A DNA stretch of 64,000 nt, taken from assembly GCA_000720375.1 (NCBI GenBank), contig JOAA01000006.1:62001-126000 (forward strand). Direction: 5' to 3'. Positions 42,026-49,870 of the stretch are shown here, piece by piece (positions within the stretch are counted from its first letter, which is position 1; the number at the start of each line of letters is the position of its first letter). The notes beneath the pieces were generated by a model, which did not search any database, was not told the DNA's origin, and saw only the letters and a list, made by a program, of their open reading frames with translations. The stretch is from Rhodococcus rhodnii. GTDB lineage: Bacteria > Actinomycetota > Actinomycetes > Mycobacteriales > Pseudonocardiaceae. Both the position numbers and the translations under genes were made by a program.

Positions 42026-42705
42026 CAGGCGTTCACCGCCGTCCTGGTCCGCAGTCCGATCAACGCCGCCAGGCCAGATCCGAGGATGGCCAGACCGGCC
42101 GGAACGACCAGGCTGAGTCCGGCCGCCAGCGCGGCGGCGGTCGCGGCGACCCATCGTGCTTGCGCGGACGCGCGCAGTTCGTCGATGAGCAGCAACAGGA
42201 AGAACGCCGGGAACACCACGTCGAGCCCGAACCGGTGGATGATCTCGCTGGATGGCGCGGTGAGCGCGCCGAGCAGTGTCCCCAGGATCCACGCGGGCGC
42301 TTGGATGAGCGTCGCCGCGATCATCTTCTCCCGGTCGTACCGGCCGTTGCCCTTGTGGGCCGCAGCCCACGAAGCGTCCACGACCGCCTGCCCCTCCAAC
42401 GCACGGCGTAAACGGCCACCCTTCAGGTCCGACGCGACCGCCACACCCATCGGCAAGAAGCGCGCGTTGATCATCGCGGCCGCGCCGACGGCCACCGCGA
42501 CGCCGCCACCACCAGCCAGCGAGGTCGCCAGCGCGAACTGCGCGGAGCCGGAGAACACCGCTAACGAGCAGATGACCGGCGCCAGGGTTCCCCAGCCCAG
42601 CGAATGCGCCATGGCCCCGAAGGTGACACCCATGACGAACGTCGGCACGCCTATCCCCAGACCGACGCGCACGCCGGCTGCGTATCCGCTTTCGGTCGAT
42701 GTCAT
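42025..42705 (-). CDS. azlC: AzlC-like branched-chain amino acid exporter
   Basis: A 226-residue membrane protein. Conserved AzlC traits: VPTFVMGVTFGAMAHSLGWG, AVFSGSAQFALATSL and INARFLPMGVAVASDLKGG, then a W-A-x-x-H region before the later helices. It is the large subunit of the AzlCD exporter. It is divergently transcribed from a CGNR zinc-finger gene that probably regulates it. Confidence 0.93.
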   Translation of the reverse strand: MTSTESGYAAGVRVGLGIGVPTFVMGVTFGAMAHSLGWGTLAPVICSLAVFSGSAQFALATSLAGGGGVAVAVGAAAMINARFLPMGVAVASDLKGGRLRRALEGQAVVDASWAAAHKGNGRYDREKMIAATLIQAPAWILGTLLGALTAPSSEIIHRFGLDVVFPAFFLLLLIDELRASAQARWVAATAAALAAGLSLVVPAGLAILGSGLAALIGLRTRTAVNA

Positions 42706-42755
42706 GACCTCACACTAACATCCTATCGACTACTTAGAGTGTTAGACTGTTGGGC
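42706..42755. promoter_or_regulatory. Compact divergent promoter between azlC and the CGNR regulator
   Basis: Only 50 AT-rich bases separate the two starts. A 6-bp inverted repeat CTAACA (42715-42720) / TGTTAG (42740-42745) flanks the centre. The regulator start (GTG 42756) has no ribosome-binding site, so its mRNA is probably leaderless. Confidence 0.5.
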
Positions 42756-43313
42756 GTGACGGACAGCTGGCGCGGGTACCACCTGATCGGCGGCAACCCG
42801 ACCCTTGACCTGGTCAACACGGTGTCCTGGCGGTTGGACCCAGCCAGGACCTTCGACCGGCTGACCGCCCCTGGCTTCCTGTCGCTGTGGCTCACCCGTA
42901 CAGATCTGGCGCACTTGACCGATGACGAAACCGCCGTGATCGATCCGCTGAGTGAGCTACGGGAGACCGTGTACCGGCTGCTCACCGCGCCGGTCCCCGC
43001 CGATGTCGCCCGCTTCGGCGCCTCGGTGGCCGCGGCGCGCGGCTTGGCCGTCGCCGAGCCTGCGATGCCGTTGCGGTGGACCGTCCCGATCAACCGGATC
43101 GACGACGTGGTCCCCGCCCTGACGCTCATCGCCGACGACTTCCTCCGTTCCCCCGACGCCGCACTGGTACGCCAATGCGCGGGTGCCGGCTGCGGCTGGC
43201 TTTTCCTTGACCGCACCCGGAACCACTCCCGGCAGTGGTGCAGTTCCCAGGACTGCGGCAACCGGGAACGGGCCCGCAGGCACTACCGGAAGGCTCACCC
43301 GGCACGGGGATGA
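42756..43313 (+). CDS. CGNR zinc-finger domain regulator (ABATE-type)
   Basis: About 185 residues from GTG 42756 (TTG 42750 also possible). The N-terminal ABATE-like domain has YHLIGGNPTLDLVNTVSWR. The C-terminal CGNR zinc finger has C-x4-C then C-x4-C spacing (CAGAGCGWLFLDRTRNHS, RQWCSSQDCGNRERARRHY). These proteins are putative stress-linked transcription regulators. Placed back to back with azlCD, it is likely their regulator. Confidence 0.9.
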   Translation: MTDSWRGYHLIGGNPTLDLVNTVSWRLDPARTFDRLTAPGFLSLWLTRTDLAHLTDDETAVIDPLSELRETVYRLLTAPVPADVARFGASVAAARGLAVAEPAMPLRWTVPINRIDDVVPALTLIADDFLRSPDAALVRQCAGAGCGWLFLDRTRNHSRQWCSSQDCGNRERARRHYRKAHPARG

Positions 43314-43375
43314 CCGCCGATTGAGCTCCCGTCCAGTGGGTAGTCACTGCTCAAGACGGGAAGGAGCGGCTGACC

Positions 43376-43774
43376 ATGACCAGTAGGACCGATGATCGAT
43401 CGATCTCGGAGTTGGTGGGGCAGGCGTCCGAGCAGATCTCCCACCTGGTTCGCGACGAGATGCGGCTGGCGGCCAAGGAGATCGGCGAGAAGGGCAAACG
43501 AGCCGGGATCGGCGCCGGATTGTTCGGCGGGGCCGGGCTGTTCGCGTTCCTCGGGCTCGGCGTGCTGATCACCAGCGCGATTCTGGCGTTGTCGCTGGTA
43601 CTCGCCCCGTGGCTGGCCGCGTTGCTGGTGGGAGCGGCGCTGCTGCTGATCGCCGGGGTGGCCTCGCTGGTGGGCAAGAAGCAGATCGACGCCGCGACAC
43701 CGCCGATCCCCGAGGAAGCGGCCGAGGGCGTCAAGACCGACATCGCCACCGTGAAGAAGGGCCTGCACCGATGA
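43376..43774 (+). CDS. Phage-holin-like membrane protein (DUF1469/Act-holin type)
   Basis: A 132-residue protein. N-terminal amphipathic helix SELVGQASEQISHLVRDEMR, then two membrane helices (LFAFLGLGVLITSAILALSL and WLAALLVGAALLLIAGVASL). This is the YqjE/'phage holin family' pattern found in actinomycete chromosomes, unrelated to lysis in most cases. It heads a three-gene overlapping set (DUF1469, DUF3618, DUF4235). Confidence 0.9.
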   Translation: MTSRTDDRSISELVGQASEQISHLVRDEMRLAAKEIGEKGKRAGIGAGLFGGAGLFAFLGLGVLITSAILALSLVLAPWLAALLVGAALLLIAGVASLVGKKQIDAATPPIPEEAAEGVKTDIATVKKGLHR

Positions 43775-44109
43775 GCGACACGCGACAACCGGACGCCAAC
43801 GACATCCGCCACGACATCGAACGCACCCGCCGCGAACTCGGCGATACGGCGGAAGCATTGGCGTACAAGGCAAACGTGCCCGCCCGCACGAAAGAAAAAG
43901 CAACCGAAGTGCTCGACACGGCGAAAGCCAAAGCCGCGGACGTGGCCGAACAGGCACAGCAGAAGATCGACAACCTGCCCGAGCCCGCGGCACAACGAGC
44001 CAGGGGCCTGATCGTCGCGGTGAAGAAGCGCCCAGGCACCTTCGTCGCGGGTGCGGTGGCGTCGCTCGTGGTCCTGCGACGCATGACACGCAGGAGGCGA
44101 AAGAGCTGA
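43771..44109 (+). CDS. DUF3618 protein
   Basis: A 112-residue protein starting in the stop of the previous gene (ATGA). DUF3618 signature: DIRHDIERTRRELGDTAEAL then ALAYKANVPARTKEKA, followed by coiled-coil helices and a C-terminal hydrophobic GTFVAGAVASLVVL segment. It is commonly encoded with DUF1469 and DUF4235 proteins; probably a membrane-stress-linked set. Confidence 0.92.
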   Translation: MSDTRQPDANDIRHDIERTRRELGDTAEALAYKANVPARTKEKATEVLDTAKAKAADVAEQAQQKIDNLPEPAAQRARGLIVAVKKRPGTFVAGAVASLVVLRRMTRRRRKS

Positions 44110-44396
44110 TGTTGCGACTGCTGTACCGGCCACTGGGCCTGATTTTCGGAGTGCTGGGCGGAATCGCCGCGAGTGCGGTGTTCGCCCGCGTGTGGAAAAT
44201 GGTCACCGGCGACGACGAAGCCCCCAGCGCGACCGACGAAGACCGCCGCTGGACCGAGGTGTTGGCGGCCGCCGCCGTGCAGGGCGCGGTGTTCGGCCTC
44301 GTCAAGACAGCGGTTGACCGCGGCGGCGCCGTCGGCTACCGCAAGATGACCGGCGAATGGCCCGGCGACAAGTCCTCCAAGACGGACGACGACTGA
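44109..44396 (+). CDS. DUF4235 protein
   Basis: A 95-residue protein, start overlapping the previous stop by one base. Two hydrophobic helices (LIFGVLGGIAASAVFARVW and VLAAAAVQGAVFGLVKTAVD) with the intervening EDRRWTEV motif define DUF4235. It closes the three-gene set and is followed by a good terminator hairpin. Confidence 0.92.
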   Translation: MLRLLYRPLGLIFGVLGGIAASAVFARVWKMVTGDDEAPSATDEDRRWTEVLAAAAVQGAVFGLVKTAVDRGGAVGYRKMTGEWPGDKSSKTDDD

Positions 44397-44402
44397 AACC
44401 AA

Positions 44403-44429
44403 GCCGCCCGACCACGACGGTTGGGCGGC
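44403..44429 (+). terminator. Terminator hairpin after the DUF4235 gene
   Basis: 11-bp stem GCCGCCCGACC / GGTTGGGCGGC (one G-T wobble), loop ACGAC, seven bases after the stop. It could also end the convergent small membrane gene. Confidence 0.75.
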
Positions 44430-44439
44430 TCGTCGTCGA

Positions 44440-44619
44440 TCAGCCGGCGACCCGGCACCGCGCGAGTCGGATCAGCAGCAGATAGACGATCCAACACGCG
44501 AAAATGAGACCGCTGACCGCCCACGAATTCTGCGCCGCCGTGAAGACACCGAGGCCGAACATGACGGTGCCCCAATGCCGGAATGACGCGGAACGGGTTC
44601 TCCGGCTCGTGTATGCCAT
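44440..44619 (-). CDS. Small membrane protein, 59 residues
   Basis: ATG 44619 to TGA 44440. The protein begins MAYTSRRTRSASFRHWG, then two hydrophobic stretches (VMFGLGVFTAAQNSW and GLIFACWIVYLLLIRLA) and a basic end RCRVAG. Basic N-terminus outside two helices is a plausible small inner-membrane protein. It is shorter than usual gene-calling cut-offs. No family known. It is convergent with the DUF4235 gene. Confidence 0.6.
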   Translation of the reverse strand: MAYTSRRTRSASFRHWGTVMFGLGVFTAAQNSWAVSGLIFACWIVYLLLIRLARCRVAG

Positions 44620-45024
44620 CGCAGGTCATCCAACCGTCATGAGAAGCACACGCCACTGACAAGACCTGACATACCCCATGTCCCCACCCCGATTCTCATG
44701 GAATCCGGCCAGACTAGGAGTAGATCCGCGGACGTTGTGGCGCAGGCAGCATGATTCCCGCCAATGCGCCCGAGCAGGACCCGTTCAGTCGTCCTGTCGA
44801 CACCTCCCGTGCAGTTGACCAAGCCGGCCAACACTCACATGAATCCCCGCAGCCACACCGGTTTCTGATCCTTGGCGTCAAGGGATAAATACGATTAAGT
44901 CTCTGTTTCGCATCTGCGTCCACACGGGTTAACACACACCTCTGTTCGGTCGACGATCTGAACTCACAGATCGAAAGGCGCGCCACACAGGTCGGATTCG
45001 CGTGGTAGCCGAGAAGGGGTGGAC
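44620..45024. other. Gene-free region upstream of the dGTPase
   Basis: About 400 bases with clearly lower GC, no gene supported on either strand. A weak inverted repeat (ATCCTTG...CAAGGGAT, 44868-44886) lies about 140 bases before the dGTPase start. Its base composition, like that of the dGTPase gene, differs from the surroundings. Confidence 0.5.
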
Positions 45025-46386
45025 ATGTGTGCGACGGTTGAGAAATGCGGGGACAAACGTAGGTACAACAGCCACGATAGCCAGGACTATCGATCACCAT
45101 TCGAACGGGATCGCGACCGGATCCTGTACTCATCCGCGTTCCGACGGCTCGCCGGAGTCACTCAAGTTGCCGCAGTCAGTGAGCAACGAGTCCTGCACAA
45201 CAGACTCACCCACAGCCTCAAGGTTGCCCAGATGGGGCGTCGCCTGGCGCAGACGATAACTCGAGACGAATCGAACTCCGGCCTCGCCGAGCGGGCAGAA
45301 GTAGATGCGGACGTGGTCGAAGCTGCCTGCTTGGCGCACGATCTGGGACACCCGCCGTTCGGCCATGTCGCCGAATCAGTGCTGCACGAGCGCCTTCAAC
45401 AGGTTCGTGGGCTTGACGGGTTCGAAGGCAACGCCCAGTCCTTCCGGATCGTCACGAAGCTGGCGCGACGCCGGATCACGCATCCTGGCCTGAATCTGAC
45501 CCGTGCGGTCCTCGATGCGATCCTCAAATATCCCCGGTCGTTCGGCCAAGTACGCACTTCGCCGGCGACGCTATGGACCGATCGCTCGCTCGGCGGGAAG
45601 TGGGGAGTATACGAAAGCGAGATCAACGACTTCTCATGGATACGGCCTTCGCCATGCGGCCAGGTACGTTGCGCCAACGCTGTCCTGATGGATTGGGCAG
45701 ACGACATCACTTTCGCCACACACGACATCGAGGACTACTACCGGGCTGGCCTCATCCCGTTAGGTGACCTGGGGCAGGCTCGAGCAGAGATACTCGAGCA
45801 CGCGGTGGCACGGCTCGAAGAGGACCATCATGACTTCCGTTCTGCCGATTTCAAGACCGCGCTTGATGACGTGATCAGCAGATTCAACGGTGCCACTCGA
45901 GGGTCTGACTGGGACACCAAGGAGAATCGAGCATGGTTGAACAAGATCACTTCGAAGAATCTGACTGATCTCGTCGGGGCGGTCCGCGTCGTTGACAAAC
46001 CTCCCTATGTGGCGGTGGACCCGGATGCGCAGTACTTGGTCGAGGCCCTCAAGGAGCTGACTTGGTACTACGTGATCGACAGGCCGCAACTCGCCATGAC
46101 GCAGGTGGGACAGAAGAAGCTGATCGGCGCGCTGTACGGCCAGCTTTGCGACTGCGTTCGCAAGGACGCGTCCAGCAACAGGCTTCCGGTGGTACTCCGC
46201 GAGATGTACCAAGACATCGACAACGATGATGACGCATCGCCTGTGTTCAAAGACAATGAGTCGGCGCGCATCGCACGGGCAGTCGCCGACTACATCTGCT
46301 CGCTCACCGAATGCCAAGCTATCGATCTGAGCCAGCGGATGAACGGCACAACGCGAAGCTCGATATTCGGAGCGTGGTTCCACTAG
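45025..46386 (+). CDS. Deoxyguanosinetriphosphate triphosphohydrolase-like HD protein
   Basis: 453 residues from ATG 45025 (GTG 45019 also possible; GAGAAGGGG upstream). N-terminal DYRSPFERDRDRILYSSAFR and RLAGVTQV are dGTPase hallmarks. The HD site is H65 (RLTHSLKVAQMGRRLA), H107-D108 (CLAHDLGHPPFGHVAE, numbered from GTG 45019) and a later Asp (VLMDWADDITFATHD). Such enzymes hydrolyse dNTPs to nucleoside plus triphosphate; some act against phages. Codons are less GC-biased than in neighbours, suggesting recent acquisition. Not cotranscribed with the flanking genes. Confidence 0.9.
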   Translation: MCATVEKCGDKRRYNSHDSQDYRSPFERDRDRILYSSAFRRLAGVTQVAAVSEQRVLHNRLTHSLKVAQMGRRLAQTITRDESNSGLAERAEVDADVVEAACLAHDLGHPPFGHVAESVLHERLQQVRGLDGFEGNAQSFRIVTKLARRRITHPGLNLTRAVLDAILKYPRSFGQVRTSPATLWTDRSLGGKWGVYESEINDFSWIRPSPCGQVRCANAVLMDWADDITFATHDIEDYYRAGLIPLGDLGQARAEILEHAVARLEEDHHDFRSADFKTALDDVISRFNGATRGSDWDTKENRAWLNKITSKNLTDLVGAVRVVDKPPYVAVDPDAQYLVEALKELTWYYVIDRPQLAMTQVGQKKLIGALYGQLCDCVRKDASSNRLPVVLREMYQDIDNDDDASPVFKDNESARIARAVADYICSLTECQAIDLSQRMNGTTRSSIFGAWFH

Positions 46387-46410
46387 CCCTGCCGCCTCAA
46401 CGGTCACGAC

Positions 46411-46971
46411 TTAGGGCATGAACTCTCTGGTCACGTCGATGAATCGGGGTGGTGGGGGCGGCATGGGGCTGTCGACGAACGCGCCGAGTGCGACGTCGTA
46501 GCGTGGTCCCCATGCTGGTTCGATGACGTCGCATCCGTCGGCTCGGACGGCGTCGACGTTTCGTTTGACCGCGGGTTTCTCCCACATTTCGGCGCTCATC
46601 ACGGGGAAGAACACCACTGGGAACGAAGCAGCAAGAACGGTCGCCGACAGCAGGTTTCCAGCCGCACCCGTCGCTGTCGCGGCCAACATATTGGCGGTGG
46701 CCGGTAGCACTGCGAGCATGTCGTGCTCCGCCGCCAGCGTGACGTGGTTGTGCCGGGCCCAGGTTGATTCCGGTTCGCCCGTGACGACCTGGTCAGCGAA
46801 CAGAGCCACCGTGTGGGCGGGCAGGAAGCGAGTCGCAGTGTGGGTCATGAGCACCGTGACCGTTCCGGTGAACTGACTGCGCAGGGCGGAAAGGTACACG
46901 GGCAGCATTGCTACGGCGGCCGATCCGCTTGCGCCGATCAGCAAGCGGCCGCCGAAGGAGGAGTTCGTCAC
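46411..46971 (-). CDS. Flavoprotein (HFCD family, phosphopantothenoylcysteine decarboxylase-like)
   Basis: 186 residues from GTG 46971, four bases after the AraC stop (longer ATG-type openings overlap the AraC gene). Features: GRLLIGASGSAAVAMLPVYL (FMN phosphate loop), MTHTATRFL, LAVLPATANMLAATATGAAG with NLLS, and FFPVMSAEMWEKPAVKRNVD. The family motif is usually P-x-M-N-x-x-M-W; here it is PVMSAEMW, so the Asn is replaced. It is probably an FMN-binding decarboxylase or oxidoreductase. Cotranscription with the AraC-type regulator is likely. Confidence 0.8.
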   Translation of the reverse strand: MTNSSFGGRLLIGASGSAAVAMLPVYLSALRSQFTGTVTVLMTHTATRFLPAHTVALFADQVVTGEPESTWARHNHVTLAAEHDMLAVLPATANMLAATATGAAGNLLSATVLAASFPVVFFPVMSAEMWEKPAVKRNVDAVRADGCDVIEPAWGPRYDVALGAFVDSPMPPPPPRFIDVTREFMP

Positions 46972-46975
46972 GAAG

Positions 46976-47989
46976 TCATCGTGTATCGCCGTGACCGCAC
47001 TGGAGTGATTGCCTGTGCCAGGGTCGGTGACGATCTGTGCCACTTCGATAGGTGGCTGGGGTCATGCCGGTGATCGTGCGGAAGGCACGGTGGAATTGCG
47101 CCACGCCAGCGAATCCGCAAGCCCGAGCCACCACATCCAACGGGCACGAAGGGTTTGATCGCAGCATTTGCCGGGCGAAGGCGACGCGCTGGCCACGGAT
47201 CAACCCGGTGACCGACTCATCAGCCATCACCCGGTACAGGGTCCGCCGTGAGATTCCGCATCCCGCTGCTATCGCGTCGACGTCCAGGCCTGGTTCGCGG
47301 GCATGCCGGCTGACGAACCGGTGCACCCGCTCACGAGTCAGTGCGGCATTCGTGGGCGCTGTGCCGGCCGCCCAGCCCACCGCACATTCCAGCAACCCGA
47401 GACCGTGTGGCAGCAGTTGCGCCGCCGTGGCCAGGTCGAGTCGTTCCAGGCCCGCGAAAAAGTCGGTCACCAACCGGACTGGTTCGGATGGGCCCAGTGC
47501 CACCGCTGTCGCGCCCGTCAGCGACCGTCGTGGCATCAGCGACCGCGGGACCCGGATGACGAATTGGCTGAACGGGTCCACGAAGTCCAAAGAGTACGGA
47601 CGGCTGCTGTCCACAAACGTCAAAGTCCCTGGCGACAGCACAGCCACCCGGTCATCCTGCGCCAGTCTTCCGTGGCCGGTGAGCTGGATGTTGGCCAGCA
47701 CGCTGTCCTCGTGGCCACGGGCGATCTGGCTCCGGGTTCGCCGCACCCGCTGCGCGCGCGACGACACCGCCGAGATGCCCACCCTGTCGACGGTTGTATG
47801 CGCGAGCTTGCCTTGGAAAGCCTCTGGAGTCACCGGCTGCGCCGAGACGTGCACGAACGCGTCACAGATCACGTCGGCCCAGTAGCCGAACGCCTCGGTG
47901 TCCGGAACGTCCGCGGTGCTCCACACAGTCCGCTCCACTCCCCCATCGTCACCGCTGATCAGCGATGACGCAAATTCCCTTGTGGACAC
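46976..47989 (-). CDS. AraC-family regulator
   Basis: 337 residues, GTG start 47989. N-terminal AraC-binding-like domain (SRAQRVRRTRSQIARGHEDS, LTFVDSSRPYSLDFVDPFSQ). C-terminal HTH_18: LDVDAIAAGCGISRRTLYRV, LDVVARACGFAGVAQFHRAF and TGMTPATYR. It is divergent from an MFS exporter/permease gene (shared short gap) and followed by the flavoprotein gene; either or both may be targets. Confidence 0.93.
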   Translation of the reverse strand: MSTREFASSLISGDDGGVERTVWSTADVPDTEAFGYWADVICDAFVHVSAQPVTPEAFQGKLAHTTVDRVGISAVSSRAQRVRRTRSQIARGHEDSVLANIQLTGHGRLAQDDRVAVLSPGTLTFVDSSRPYSLDFVDPFSQFVIRVPRSLMPRRSLTGATAVALGPSEPVRLVTDFFAGLERLDLATAAQLLPHGLGLLECAVGWAAGTAPTNAALTRERVHRFVSRHAREPGLDVDAIAAGCGISRRTLYRVMADESVTGLIRGQRVAFARQMLRSNPSCPLDVVARACGFAGVAQFHRAFRTITGMTPATYRSGTDRHRPWHRQSLQCGHGDTR

Positions 47990-48048
47990 TGGCGATTAGT
48001 CGCCGTTCTCGGTTCGCGGCCTGCCCACGGCGCAAATACACTGATCAT

Positions 48049-49182
48049 GTGCAAACCGGAACTGGGGTGCGGTGGGCGCTGGTATGTGCGGGCACGGCAC
48101 TGATCGGCACCTGCTACGGGTTCGCACGGTTCGCATACGGTCTGTTCGCGCCCGAATTCCAGAAGCAATTCCAGATTTCCTCGACCGTTTCGGGCATCAT
48201 CGGTTCGGGCAGCTACATCGGTTACTGCATCGCGATTGTGGCCAGTTTCATGCTCACTGAGCGGTTAGGCGCGCGCAGAATCGCGGTCAGCGCGTGCGTT
48301 GTGGCAACGTTGGGACTTGCCATGGTCACCCTGGCCCCGTCGACCCCTGTGCTCGCGGCAGGTGTGCTCATCGCCGGATCCAGCACCGGTCTGGCGTCAC
48401 CGCCGATGGCCGCGGCGGTGAGCCGGTGGATTCACGCCCCGGCGCAGGATCGGGCGCAAAGCATTGTCAACGCGGGCACAGGAATAGGCGTCCTGGTCTC
48501 CGGCCCGATCGCGCTTGCCCTGCTCGACGAGTGGCGGTGGGCGTGGGCGGTTTTCACCGTGATCTCTGCCGCGGTCACCGTTTGGCTGGCCAAGGCGATC
48601 CCGTTCACCGATTCCGAAACGCACACCGACACGGCCGGAAAAAGTTGGCAGCCGGGCACTTTCCTGCTGATCGCCGGGGCTTTCCTGATGGGCTTCAGCA
48701 GTGTCGCGATGTGGACGTTCGGCCGTGATCTGATCACCTCGGTCGGTCAGGTCAGCGATGTCGTGTCCACGTCGATGTGGGCAGTGCTGGGCGCCGCCGG
48801 TTTCGTCGGCGCTCTCAGCGGCGATTTGGTCGCCCGCGCCGGATTGGTCCGCTCATGGACGACGGTGATGGTGGCGATGGCGGGCGCCACACTGCTTATC
48901 GCCTTCTTACCAAGCGCGCCTGTGCCCATTTTCATTGCCGCAGCGTTATTCGGGGCCTCATACGTGAGCCTGAGCGGCGTGCTCCTGTTGTGGAGCACCC
49001 GGATCTACCCGCAACGTTCATCGTTCGGGGTGGGCGTGTCATTCCTGATGCTCGCAGTGGGGCAGATGGTCGGTGCCCCACTGGCCGGCGTGCTGACTGA
49101 CGTATCAGGCGGCACTGTGGCGTTCTACACCTGCGCCGCGATCGGGCTCATCGGCGCATGTGTCCGGCCCCGGCCGTCGTGA
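48049..49182 (+). CDS. MFS transporter (YbfB/YjiJ-like)
   Basis: 377 residues from GTG 48049. About 12 helices. YbfB/YjiJ-type features: GTALIGTCYGFARFAYGLFA, FQKQFQISSTVSGIIGSGSY, GSSTGLASPPMAAAVSRW and a late LLLWSTRIYPQRSSFGVGVS. The substrate is unknown. Its 3' end overlaps the convergent DUF4386 gene by 35 bases. Probably regulated by the divergent AraC protein. Confidence 0.88.
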   Translation: MQTGTGVRWALVCAGTALIGTCYGFARFAYGLFAPEFQKQFQISSTVSGIIGSGSYIGYCIAIVASFMLTERLGARRIAVSACVVATLGLAMVTLAPSTPVLAAGVLIAGSSTGLASPPMAAAVSRWIHAPAQDRAQSIVNAGTGIGVLVSGPIALALLDEWRWAWAVFTVISAAVTVWLAKAIPFTDSETHTDTAGKSWQPGTFLLIAGAFLMGFSSVAMWTFGRDLITSVGQVSDVVSTSMWAVLGAAGFVGALSGDLVARAGLVRSWTTVMVAMAGATLLIAFLPSAPVPIFIAAALFGASYVSLSGVLLLWSTRIYPQRSSFGVGVSFLMLAVGQMVGAPLAGVLTDVSGGTVAFYTCAAIGLIGACVRPRPS

Positions 49183-49765
49183 AACCGCGGGTGAGCAGCC
49201 ACCCCGCCAACACCATTTCATTCAGCGCCAACGGGATGACGAGTACGGAATGGATTGCCGAGAACGGCGTGAGCGCACCGGACATCACCAGACCGGCGTC
49301 GGCGAGGTACGGCACCACCGCGATGAGCGCCCAACCGGAGATCCACCGGGGAACGAGCCCTGACCGGAACAGCAGCACGTTGAGGATCGCCGCGCTGAGG
49401 CAGAAGAACACCATGCTGCCCGGGTGGCCCCACAGGTCATACGTCCCGGTCACGATCCGGACGATGTCCGCAGGCGCACCGGCCAGGGTCATGAGCGGCC
49501 CGACGGTCGCCGGAAGCACCAGCACCACTTCGAGAGTTCTAGCCACGACGTAACCGAGCGCGAGCGCCTCGTTGTGCTCCTTGAGGATCGGGAACAGCGT
49601 CGGCGGGATCATCGCGATCGCGACTGCCATGATCAGCACCAGCACGGCCCCTGCCGATGTGGCTTGGTCAGTTGACTCGAGCAGTACCGCGCTGACAATT
49701 CCGGCTGCCGTCGCTGTGACAAAGAGGCCACCGACCACCCGTGCTGACGTCTTCATGTTTCTCAT
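49148..49765 (-). CDS. DUF4386 membrane protein
   Basis: 205 residues from ATG 49765 (GAGG close upstream; GTG 49786 possible). Six hydrophobic segments: ARVVGGLFVTATAAGIVSAV, TLFPILKEHNEALALGYVVA, PGSMVFFCLSAAILNVLLF, and a C-terminal VLVIPLALNEMVLAGWLL. Typical DUF4386 with the conserved R-x-x-E near helix three (ARTLEVVL). Function unknown. Another member is at 56013-56672. Confidence 0.88.
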   Translation of the reverse strand: MRNMKTSARVVGGLFVTATAAGIVSAVLLESTDQATSAGAVLVLIMAVAIAMIPPTLFPILKEHNEALALGYVVARTLEVVLVLPATVGPLMTLAGAPADIVRIVTGTYDLWGHPGSMVFFCLSAAILNVLLFRSGLVPRWISGWALIAVVPYLADAGLVMSGALTPFSAIHSVLVIPLALNEMVLAGWLLTRGFTTAGAGHMRR

Positions 49766-49870
49766 GGCCCTCACGGTCGATGACACCGGTGTGCGGCTGG
49801 TGTGGGCCGGGTTTGCTGAGGGTGTGCGCTGTGACAGGCTTGCCGGAGGTCAACGTCTGGGAGCAGCGCT

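Noticed and set aside
43376..44396. Prophage lysis cassette (holin-like protein)
   Set aside because: The DUF1469/DUF3618/DUF4235 trio is a common chromosomal set in actinomycetes; no endolysin or phage genes adjoin.
46411..46971. LanD-type RiPP decarboxylase
   Set aside because: The HFCD fold fits, but no precursor or lanthipeptide genes are near and the P-x-M-N motif is altered.
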